From CBDDLJ01 sp965230635 (GTDB lineage Bacteria > Pseudomonadota > Gammaproteobacteria > UBA1113): 64,000 nucleotides of DNA. The stretch is taken from the NCBI GenBank assembly GCA_965230635.1, contig CBDDLJ010000010.1, forward strand, positions 62,001 through 126,000. Direction: 5' to 3'. The notes below the pieces were generated by a model. That model did not search any database and was not told where the DNA came from. It saw nothing but the letters and a program-made list of their open reading frames with translations. Numbering within the stretch: position 1 is the stretch's first letter; each line of letters begins with the position of its first letter. Shown piece after piece: positions 13,249-20,737 of this stretch. Position numbers and translations under genes: made by a program.

Positions 13249-13438
13249 GTGATAAAATATATTATAAATCAATGAGATAAAGTAAATAAAGCAAATCCAA
13301 TAAGCTAAAAATGGTATTTTTATTCTACGGAATATCATTTTACAGCTTGTCACCTAACTCATTGTTTTTAAATATTTTTTTATAAAAAAGCATCGCGTTC
13401 TCAGTTTTTAGCGTGTAGCGTCGTTGATATACTAGTTC

Positions 13439-15160
13439 TTAAGTATTGTCTGGATACATGGGTGGTAGACTCGTTGTTTGTTTGTCTTTATTGCGATTCT
13501 TTTTGGTTAGATTGGCAGCAAGCAACTTCCACAATAGTGAGCCATCCCAGTGAGCAGTGTTATCGGTATATAATGCTTGTTCCAATGTTCTAATCGCGCT
13601 TTGTAACTCAGGATCAGTCAATAGCGTTGAGATATCGTGTAAATGTCTGATATTTTCATTAGGCCATTGCGCTTTTGCTGCTTCTAATAATGTGGTTTTA
13701 GCCGTTTGGCTATTTGCTTGTTGACATGCCTTTTTGCATGCTTGCCAGAGTGCTTTGGTGGTGGGCTGTTTCTCTTTGTCATTTTTTCCTGGTTTGGTTT
13801 GACGTTTATGCCAGTATAAAATTAAGGTGATCAGCCATAGAACCATGAACAGAGCGGCTATGCCAATCCACAGTTTATTTTTTTCTCCTATATTACTATC
13901 GATTGGTTCTGCCTTATTGTTAACTTGATCGGACTGAGGCATTGTTTGTGGTGGAGCATTCATTGTCATGGTCGTATCGCCAATTATCGTGAATGTCTTA
14001 CTAGGAATTTCAGCGTATTCTTGTGTATTTGTATTGGTGTTCCACCAAGCGATTTTGTAAGCGGGGATGGTTATTTCCCCTGAGTTTTGTGGGATTAATG
14101 CAATGCTTTCGGTGCGCGTTGCTAGCAATGTTTGTCCATTGGTTGTTGTATCTAATTCAGCTTTATCTGGATATACTTGAAAACCTGGAAATTGCATTTT
14201 TTTTAAGTCGGGCAATTGCTCTGCTATGATACCTTCTGCATGCATAGTGATTTTTAATGTGAGCGGCTGTCCCGTATTGAGTTTATTCTCTGTGCTTGAC
14301 CATTTGCTATTAATTTCAAAATGACTGCTTGGAATCCAATCATTTGCATCAACGATGGCTGGTTTTGCATTAACTTTTATTTGGACATCGTTTGCTGCAA
14401 TGCTAAAGGATTCCCACTGGTTCTGATTGGAAAAAAGTTGGCGATGACTATCATTGATATTGTCTTGTGCAATAATATTACCTGTTAGTATGGGGCCTTT
14501 GATAGTTAATATACCACTTTTATTAGGGATGATAGCATAACGTTGTTCTAATACTTGGTAACTAACGCCATTTATTTCTTGGCTATAATTTTTTTCACGT
14601 CCTAGAAAATAGATAGTTACATTACTGGCTTTCGGTTCAGTAAAATGTGGTCTTTGGATAGCGCGACTATAAAATAATTTTAAGGTGTATATGCTTTCTG
14701 CATTGACGTAAGGATTTTCTGGTGTCGCTGTTGCTTGCATAAAAACGCTGTCTTGTCCTTGTAACTCTTTATTAAACTGTTTTGGTTCAGCCACATGAAT
14801 GTTTAATGCTTGTGTTGTTAAACCAGCAACTTTGAATGCTGGGATGGTTAAATTTCCTGTGTGTTTTGGCTTCATGATAATATGCCAAGAGGAGATAGCT
14901 TCTGTTTGGTTATTGATGACGGAGTAAGAGGTGCTTTTGCCTGAAGACAGAATGTAATAATTTTCATCGAGTTGGTGAACATCAGGTGTATAGTTGGCTT
15001 GAGTACCTTTAAGTGTAATGGTTAATTCTATTGATTCACCCATGCGGATGTTAGAACGGTTAGTTGTTGCTGTTAATGTTGTAGCTAGTGTTTGTTGCAT
15101 GAGTAAAATAAAGCTGATCCCTATAAACATCTTTATAATGGCAATATAATGATATTTCAT
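13439..15160 (-). CDS. batD: BatD family protein
   Basis: The last gene of the MoxR/Bat operon. BatD proteins are periplasmic, membrane-anchored proteins of unknown biochemical role, linked in some bacteria to oxygen or envelope stress. The 573-residue sequence has a signal peptide (hydrophobic stretch at about residues 10-26, ending near TLA), repeated beta-rich oxygen-tolerance domains with the typical MGESIELTITLKG and ENPYVNAESIYTLKLFYS segments, one membrane span at about 430-450 (WIGIAALFMVLWLITLILYW), and a lysine-rich cytosolic tail. Its ATG directly follows the stop of the TPR gene with no gap, supporting translational coupling. Confidence 0.9.
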   Translation of the reverse strand: MKYHYIAIIKMFIGISFILLMQQTLATTLTATTNRSNIRMGESIELTITLKGTQANYTPDVHQLDENYYILSSGKSTSYSVINNQTEAISSWHIIMKPKHTGNLTIPAFKVAGLTTQALNIHVAEPKQFNKELQGQDSVFMQATATPENPYVNAESIYTLKLFYSRAIQRPHFTEPKASNVTIYFLGREKNYSQEINGVSYQVLEQRYAIIPNKSGILTIKGPILTGNIIAQDNINDSHRQLFSNQNQWESFSIAANDVQIKVNAKPAIVDANDWIPSSHFEINSKWSSTENKLNTGQPLTLKITMHAEGIIAEQLPDLKKMQFPGFQVYPDKAELDTTTNGQTLLATRTESIALIPQNSGEITIPAYKIAWWNTNTNTQEYAEIPSKTFTIIGDTTMTMNAPPQTMPQSDQVNNKAEPIDSNIGEKNKLWIGIAALFMVLWLITLILYWHKRQTKPGKNDKEKQPTTKALWQACKKACQQANSQTAKTTLLEAAKAQWPNENIRHLHDISTLLTDPELQSAIRTLEQALYTDNTAHWDGSLLWKLLAANLTKKNRNKDKQTTSLPPMYPDNT

Positions 15161-15952
15161 TTAGCTTGCTCCTTTTTGCTGCTGATAGCGTAGGTGGTCA
15201 CGTAGAAATTTTTGCTGTAATAGGCTGCCTGGTTCATCAGGTATACGGTGTAACCATTGCTCATTTTCACGTTGTTTTTCAGTTTGTTGCTTAGACTGTA
15301 TTGTTTTTTGTTTGTTTTGTTGCTTGGCATCTGATTTTTCTTGCTGTGTTTGCCCAAGTTGTGATGGACTTTTATCTTGTTTACTTTGCTTAAGTGGCTC
15401 TTTATTGTTTTTATCTTGTTGTGATTGATTGTTATTTTCTTTCGCATGCTGCGATTCGCTACGGCTGTTGTTGCTCTGTCCAGATTTGTTTTCATTTTTT
15501 TCGGGTTGCTGTTGCTTCTGTTGCTGTTCTTTTTGTTTGTTTGCTTGTTCTAACAATTTTTTATTGTATTGTGCATCTATCAGATCAGGTTGTTTTTTGA
15601 GTGCTTCGGTATATGCATCGATCGCTGCGGTAAAGTCGCCAAGCTTTGCATACGCATTGCCTCGATTATAATCTGCTTGTGCTGAATCACTTTGCTGGTA
15701 AGCGGCTATGGCATTTTTATAATCGCCGGCACGATAGTAAGCGGTTCCTTGCCACTCTGGATGTTGAAATAGTTCGGCGGCTTGCTCATGTTTTTTTGAT
15801 TGCATGGCTTGGGCGCCTTGTTGGTCATATGTCCACCATAAGTTATGCCAAGAGAAGGCATGGCTTGCTAAATGAAACAAACTAGTATACAAGCTTATCA
15901 TGATATATAAGCAGAGCAGCCATTTTTTCTTCCCGTTAATGCAATAATACAT
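15161..15952 (-). CDS. TPR protein of the Bat operon (BatC/BatE-like)
   Basis: A 263-residue exported or membrane-anchored protein. The N-terminus has a hydrophobic segment (LLCLYIMISLYTSLFHLASHA), followed by two to three tetratricopeptide repeats from about residue 54 to 130 (YYRAGDYKNAIAAYQQ; YNRGNAYAKLGDFTAAIDAY; EALKKQPDLIDAQYNKK). The remainder is a long, disordered, Gln/Lys/Asn/Ser-rich stretch, then a short ordered end. In Bat operons such TPR proteins probably act as scaffolds for BatA and BatB. It overlaps batB by 17 bases. The low-complexity region produces long open frames on other strands, which I leave out. Confidence 0.87.
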   Translation of the reverse strand: MYYCINGKKKWLLCLYIMISLYTSLFHLASHAFSWHNLWWTYDQQGAQAMQSKKHEQAAELFQHPEWQGTAYYRAGDYKNAIAAYQQSDSAQADYNRGNAYAKLGDFTAAIDAYTEALKKQPDLIDAQYNKKLLEQANKQKEQQQKQQQPEKNENKSGQSNNSRSESQHAKENNNQSQQDKNNKEPLKQSKQDKSPSQLGQTQQEKSDAKQQNKQKTIQSKQQTEKQRENEQWLHRIPDEPGSLLQQKFLRDHLRYQQQKGAS

Positions 15953-16964
15953 CTAACCATCCTCTTCGAAACATGATTAATGAAAGTGGCAATACAGCCC
16001 AAATAAACCAATGCCCTTGATCTTTCCATATATCGACTTTTGTCATTTGCATGGATTCACGCTGTAACGCAAACTGTTGTTTTTCTAATATATTTTTAAT
16101 GGTATCTACATCTTGGTTTTGTTGGGAAAAAGGGACAAAAAGACTACCGCTAGCATTGGCTAATACTCGCAAACCTTGATTATCTGTCTGTGCTACAATG
16201 ATATTGCCTTGTTGATCTTTTAAGAATTCACCATTGGGTAATTTAACCGGTGCTCCTTGTGTTTGGCCAAGGGATAAAACAGTTGTGGTTATACCACTTT
16301 TTCTTAATTGTTTTGCTGTGTTGATAGCTGCTTTTTTTACTGTTGGCGCGGCAGTCACTAGAAGAATATGCCCTTTTTTTACATCACTATGCCTGAGCAA
16401 TTCCGCTGCTTTTTTTAAACCGTGTTCAATATTATGTCCATCGATAGGCATAATACTGGGATCTAATTCAGAGAGAAATAACGCAAGCGTTTGGTGATCA
16501 TCCGTTAATGGTGATACAACAAATGGTTGGCCAGAGAATGCAATCAAACCCATTTGACCTTCAGGTAGATTAAGAATGTCGCGTAATTTATAGCGGGCTC
16601 GAGTTATTCGATTTGGTTTGATGTCCGTTGCTAACATCTGAGGTGATAAGTCAAATAAAATAATGGTTGCCGCTTGTGGTTGGTAAACTGGCAATTTATC
16701 TTTTGACCATGTTGGACCAGCTAATGCAATAATGGTTAATAGCCAAGCTAAGCTTAGCAAATAGAGTCCCCAGTATTTCTTTTTTACTTTTTCCTGGTTG
16801 GTAAGATAAGGCAACAAGTGTGCATCACAGACTTTTTCCCAATAACCATAACTTGTCCATGGCTTGCGTCGGAGAAGAAATAATAGTATGGCAATGACTG
16901 GCAATAGCCAGAGCCAATAGGGCCGTAGGAAATGAAACGATTGTAATAGTGTCATGATATTCAT
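15936..16964 (-). CDS. batB: BatB, von Willebrand factor A domain membrane protein
   Basis: BatB proteins are inner-membrane proteins with a VWA domain facing a soluble compartment. This 342-residue copy has two N-terminal membrane segments (about 16-32 and 64-82), the VWA domain at about 98-290, and a final C-terminal segment (WFIWAVLPLSLIMF). The metal-binding MIDAS motif, normally DxSxS, reads DLSPQ at residues 105-109, so the second serine is a glutamine. The rest of the fold (LIAFSGQPFVVSPLTDD) is intact. It overlaps batA upstream by four bases and the TPR gene downstream by 17 bases. Confidence 0.92.
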   Translation of the reverse strand: MNIMTLLQSFHFLRPYWLWLLPVIAILLFLLRRKPWTSYGYWEKVCDAHLLPYLTNQEKVKKKYWGLYLLSLAWLLTIIALAGPTWSKDKLPVYQPQAATIILFDLSPQMLATDIKPNRITRARYKLRDILNLPEGQMGLIAFSGQPFVVSPLTDDHQTLALFLSELDPSIMPIDGHNIEHGLKKAAELLRHSDVKKGHILLVTAAPTVKKAAINTAKQLRKSGITTTVLSLGQTQGAPVKLPNGEFLKDQQGNIIVAQTDNQGLRVLANASGSLFVPFSQQNQDVDTIKNILEKQQFALQRESMQMTKVDIWKDQGHWFIWAVLPLSLIMFRRGWLDVLLH

Positions 16965-17989
16965 GCATCCTCTCGTTCAGTGGTGTGGCTTGGTTGAAAT
17001 CGCCAGTATTTCCATAGGGGAAAGCTGGCTTGGAATAAGCTGAGTAATAATGCAAGAGCCAAAGGCCATGGGTATAATGGGGTTTTTGGCCGATAAGTGT
17101 AATCATCGTTGCCAGTAGGTTCCAGATGATTGATGATTTTATAGATAGATTGCAATTTTTCTGTATTTGTCGCACGGAAGTATTTTCCGCCAGTTATTTT
17201 TGCAATGGACTTTAAGGTGTCTTCATCTAAATCTTCGGATGGATTAATGTATTTTGGACCAAACAGACCATTAATGGCAAAGTAATCACTGCCAAAGCCA
17301 ATAGTGTAAATTTTTATGCCAAATTGTTTGGCTAATTTTGCGGCATCCAGTGGGGTTGTTTGGCCACTATTGTTTGCACCATCGGTTAGTAGAATTAATA
17401 CTCTGTGTTTTTCAGGCAAGCCTTTTAAGCGCTTAATAGAAAGACCAATGGCATCGCCTAAAGCAGTACGAGGGCCTGCTAACCCAATGGAAGCATCGTT
17501 TAACATATATTGAACCGTGTGCCAGTCAAACGTTAATGGTGTTTGTAAATAGGCTTTACTACCAAATAAGATTAACCCCAGTCTGTCACCTGCACGTTGA
17601 GCAATAAATTGATTTGCTATGTTTTTTAAAGCAGTTAAACGATCAACATTTTTTTTATTTAACTGCATATCAGGTAATTCCATGCTGCGTGAAATATCAA
17701 TTGCTAGCATTAAATCGCGTCCTGTGCGTTTTACTGAGATGGGTTGTCCTAACCAGACAGGATTACTGGCTGCCAGGATTAAACAAATCCAAGTAGTATA
17801 GGCGAGCCAATATTTTCCACTAATGATTTTATTGACCTCACCTTTCGCTTCAGTAAAGTGATGTAAGTGTTGAAAAAATGGGACTTTTAGTGCAGCATTA
17901 TGATGGTTCTTGGCTGGTGGCCATAACCACTGAATCAACAAAGGCAGTGGCAGTAGAAGAAATATCCACGGGTATATCCACTCAATCAT
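16961..17989 (-). CDS. batA: BatA, von Willebrand factor A domain membrane protein
   Basis: The second VWA protein of the operon, 342 residues. Two membrane segments (about 6-24 and 60-78) precede a VWA domain with a complete MIDAS motif DISRS at residues 98-102, the conserved GDRLGLILFGSKAYLQTPLT and LLTDGANNSG motifs, and a C-terminal membrane segment (PWPLALALLLSLFQASFPLW). BatA and BatB are thought to form a membrane complex assembled by the MoxR ATPase; that is family knowledge, not visible here. Four-base overlaps on both sides show tight coupling. Confidence 0.94.
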   Translation of the reverse strand: MIEWIYPWIFLLLPLPLLIQWLWPPAKNHHNAALKVPFFQHLHHFTEAKGEVNKIISGKYWLAYTTWICLILAASNPVWLGQPISVKRTGRDLMLAIDISRSMELPDMQLNKKNVDRLTALKNIANQFIAQRAGDRLGLILFGSKAYLQTPLTFDWHTVQYMLNDASIGLAGPRTALGDAIGLSIKRLKGLPEKHRVLILLTDGANNSGQTTPLDAAKLAKQFGIKIYTIGFGSDYFAINGLFGPKYINPSEDLDEDTLKSIAKITGGKYFRATNTEKLQSIYKIINHLEPTGNDDYTYRPKTPLYPWPLALALLLSLFQASFPLWKYWRFQPSHTTEREDA

Positions 17990-18477
17990 GATGATTTCCT
18001 TTTTTTAGGCTTATAGTTTTTTATCATTTTTTCAATTAAATTAACCAATGCTTGTGTTTCTGTCGGTGCATGTGCTTGATAGGGGGCGGTTAACAACATT
18101 TGCCCAATGCCTTGAGAAAAATCATGGCTGTTGCTGACTTGGTCTAATAATGTTAACCATGCTTTGCCTTGTAGTGCTGTCATATTCGCGCGAGGGTAAA
18201 AAGCAAAAACAAAGCGGCGTAAAAAAACGGATAGTTCACCTACGATATTCTGTGTATTGCTACTTCGATAGCGATGGGTGATAATATAAAATTCTTGTAA
18301 TATTTTTTGTTTTTTTCTGCGAAGTTTGATGTGGCGATATAGCCATACAGTGATTATAGCGGTGAGCATGAGTGTTATCGCAAAGGCAACATACCAACCT
18401 ATCGCTAATGGCCACCAAGAAATAGGCTCAGGCAAATGAATATCACGCAAGGCTTTGCTTGGATCACTTATCTCCAT
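17986..18477 (-). CDS. DUF4381 family membrane protein
   Basis: A 163-residue single-span protein. The start (LRDIHLPEPISWWPLAIGWY) is the usual DUF4381 opening; one membrane helix (about 27-49) is followed by a basic cytosolic stretch (RHIKLRRKKQK) and a helical domain. Members sit between the DUF58 and batA genes in Bat operons of many gammaproteobacteria, as here, with a four-base overlap to batA and a ten-base overlap to the DUF58 gene. No biochemical role is established. Confidence 0.9.
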   Translation of the reverse strand: MEISDPSKALRDIHLPEPISWWPLAIGWYVAFAITLMLTAIITVWLYRHIKLRRKKQKILQEFYIITHRYRSSNTQNIVGELSVFLRRFVFAFYPRANMTALQGKAWLTLLDQVSNSHDFSQGIGQMLLTAPYQAHAPTETQALVNLIEKMIKNYKPKKRKSS

Positions 18478-19439
18478 TGCGTATCTCCATCATCTGACCA
18501 TTGCCGTAAAGCATGCTGCATGGTTGTCACCAGATTACAATCGGTTGCTAGACTTTTTACTGGTACTTTCAGTTGCTGTAGTTTTTGCTTGATGGAATCG
18601 ATGCGTTGTTGAAAAAATGTATTGTAGCTATCGCTGACGTGTTGATTTTGAGTATTTAATAGCAATTTTTCTTTACCATTCGTCACTTGATATTGTGCGG
18701 GTAGTGGTGCTTGGTATTCTAAAATATCATAGATCAATGCGGTTTTAACGTCACAATGCGCGGTTAATTGAGCTATGTGTTGCTGAGCAATCTCACTGAA
18801 TTGGTAAAAATCACTAAGAATAAAAATTAAACTGCCAGGTCGAGCAACATGGCGTAAACGAAATAAGGTTTTCTCAAAGATGTTTTCTTCATTTGTAGGG
18901 GGTAGTTGTTGTGGTTGGCAAGTGTCTGCCAGTGTTTGTAAGATAGGCAGTATACCTTGTCGCCTCGCTTTAGGTTTAAATTCACAATGATGTTGGTTTT
19001 GAAAAATGAATGCGCCAACGCGATCATTATGATGCGTTGCTACCCATGCAATAAAAGCAGCTGCTGTTGCCGCAATAATTGATTTAAACGTGATTTTGCT
19101 GCCAAATTGCATGCTGGCGCTTTGATCAACAAGCAGAAATACGGGACGTTCTTTTTCTTCACAAAATATTTTTGTATGTGGTTTCCCGGTGCGTGCAGTG
19201 ACTCGCCAATCCACTAAGCGTATATCATCACCCGATTGATAAATGCGAACTTCATCGAAATCTATACCACGCCCACGAATGGTTGATTGATATGCTCCTG
19301 GTCCTATCGTCGCAACCCGTTGTCTGGGTGGGAAATGACAACTTTTGCTAACGTGATATAAATTTAATAATTCAGACAGTGAACCGCCTAAACGAGGATC
19401 GGTTTGGTATAGTTCTGTTTTTACCTTATTCGTTGACAT
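18468..19439 (-). CDS. DUF58 domain protein of the MoxR/Bat operon
   Basis: A 323-residue soluble protein with the DUF58 signature FDEVRIYQSGDDIRLVDWRV (residues 61-80), then TARTGKPHTKIF and a VWA-like start (LLVDQSASM) whose DxSxS residues are D105, S107 and S109. DUF58 proteins always travel with MoxR ATPases and VWA proteins and are thought to be part of the same chaperone-like system. It follows moxR by 12 bases and overlaps the DUF4381 gene by ten. Confidence 0.92.
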   Translation of the reverse strand: MSTNKVKTELYQTDPRLGGSLSELLNLYHVSKSCHFPPRQRVATIGPGAYQSTIRGRGIDFDEVRIYQSGDDIRLVDWRVTARTGKPHTKIFCEEKERPVFLLVDQSASMQFGSKITFKSIIAATAAAFIAWVATHHNDRVGAFIFQNQHHCEFKPKARRQGILPILQTLADTCQPQQLPPTNEENIFEKTLFRLRHVARPGSLIFILSDFYQFSEIAQQHIAQLTAHCDVKTALIYDILEYQAPLPAQYQVTNGKEKLLLNTQNQHVSDSYNTFFQQRIDSIKQKLQQLKVPVKSLATDCNLVTTMQHALRQWSDDGDTQWR

Positions 19440-19451
19440 GGTCTGTATTTG

Positions 19452-20447
19452 CTATGGAATTGCAACGCGATTTAACAATGTGTCGATGACCTGATCTGTG
19501 TTAACACCTTCAGCTTCAGCGGAAAAAGTTAATAATAGGCGGTGTCTTAATACATCATGGGCAATCGCATGAATGTCTTCTGGTGTAACAAAATCACGAT
19601 TGTTTAACCAAGCATGAGCACGTGCACATCGATCAAGACTAATCGTGCCACGCGGACTAGCGCCGTAGCGTAGCCAACTTTGCAAATCTTTTCCATAGTG
19701 CTCAGGCTGTCGACTTGCTATGATCAGTTGGACTACATATTCCTCTATCGCGGGGCTCATGTGAATGTTCAACAAATCACGGCGCAAAGCAAAGATGGCT
19801 TGTTGGTTCAGTTGCGCTGCCGGTTTTGTTTGACGCGGTTCTCGTGTTGATTGTGCGTCACGGTTTAATTGCATGATATTTTTTTCTGCTGAAGCGCAAG
19901 GGTAATCAATGTTGACATACATGGTGAAGCGATCTAATTGTGCTTCTGGCAGTGGATATGTCCCCTCTTGTTCAATTGGATTCTGTGTTGCCATGACTAA
20001 GAAAAGATCAGGCAGGGGATAGGTTTTACGACCGATAGTAATTTGCCGTTCTCCCATTGCTTCGAGTAATGCTGATTGCACTTTAGCTGGAGCGCGGTTG
20101 ATTTCATCTGCGAGAATGAGGTTGTGAAATAGAGGTCCTGGTTGGAAAGCAAAACTACCGTCTTGCGGTCGAAATATGTCAGTTCCTGTTAAGTCAGCAG
20201 GCAATAAATCTGGGGTAAATTGAACACGATGAAAATCGCCTTCAATATGGTTTGCTAGCGCTTTGATGGCTGATGTCTTAGCTAATCCTGGCGCTCCTTC
20301 GACTAATAAATGACCATCTGTTAGCAGGGTGATTAATAAACGTTCAATCAAGCGTTCTTGACCAATGATGCGTTGATTTAATTGCTCACGTAAACGTTGG
20401 ATAGTGTCTGCGTGACTAGATAAATTAAGTACATTTTTTGAATCCAT
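19452..20447 (-). CDS. MoxR family AAA+ ATPase
   Basis: The first gene of the seven-gene operon. MoxR ATPases are thought to act as chaperones that help assemble VWA-protein complexes. Walker A is GAPGLAKTS, Walker B LILADEINRAP, followed by SALLEAMGERQ, sensor MATQNPIEQEGTYPLPEAQLDRF and the sensor-2 region with YGASPRGTISL. I prefer the ATG at 20447 (MDSKNVLN, about 331 residues) over the in-frame GTG four codons earlier, because the sequence AAGGTGA that contains that GTG is well placed as ribosome site for the ATG. The 290 bases to the divergent gene at 20738 hold only AT-rich promoter-like sequence. Confidence 0.94.
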   Translation of the reverse strand: MDSKNVLNLSSHADTIQRLREQLNQRIIGQERLIERLLITLLTDGHLLVEGAPGLAKTSAIKALANHIEGDFHRVQFTPDLLPADLTGTDIFRPQDGSFAFQPGPLFHNLILADEINRAPAKVQSALLEAMGERQITIGRKTYPLPDLFLVMATQNPIEQEGTYPLPEAQLDRFTMYVNIDYPCASAEKNIMQLNRDAQSTREPRQTKPAAQLNQQAIFALRRDLLNIHMSPAIEEYVVQLIIASRQPEHYGKDLQSWLRYGASPRGTISLDRCARAHAWLNNRDFVTPEDIHAIAHDVLRHRLLLTFSAEAEGVNTDQVIDTLLNRVAIP

Positions 20448-20737
20448 GGGTAATTTCACCTTGTTCCCTACACGCGGTAATTATACCGTTAAATAAGGCG
20501 CAAGAATCAAGGTTTTTTTCATGAAGTGCAAAGGGATATTATGATTCAGCATTTCTCTCAGAATAGCTCTAATTCTTTAATATGGCCATAAAAGGTCAAA
20601 AAATAAACAGATTTGCTGGAGGCTAAGGGTTAGCAGTTGTTAATAAAAAAATAATATTTTTCTGTTATCATAGAGGGTACGTCAGTGTGACAAAGAATGA
20701 TACAATTTTACTCGTCTAATAGTGGAAATATAATATT

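Noticed and set aside
11570..13438. tRNA-Thr as integration site of a genomic island
   Set aside because: I looked for a repeated 3' end of the tRNA (GACAGCCAGCTCCA or close) downstream and found none, and there is no integrase gene.
15157..15671. Several overlapping open frames opposite or out of phase with the TPR gene
   Set aside because: They are produced by the Gln/Lys-rich low-complexity repeat codons of that gene; none has a ribosome site or a sensible product.
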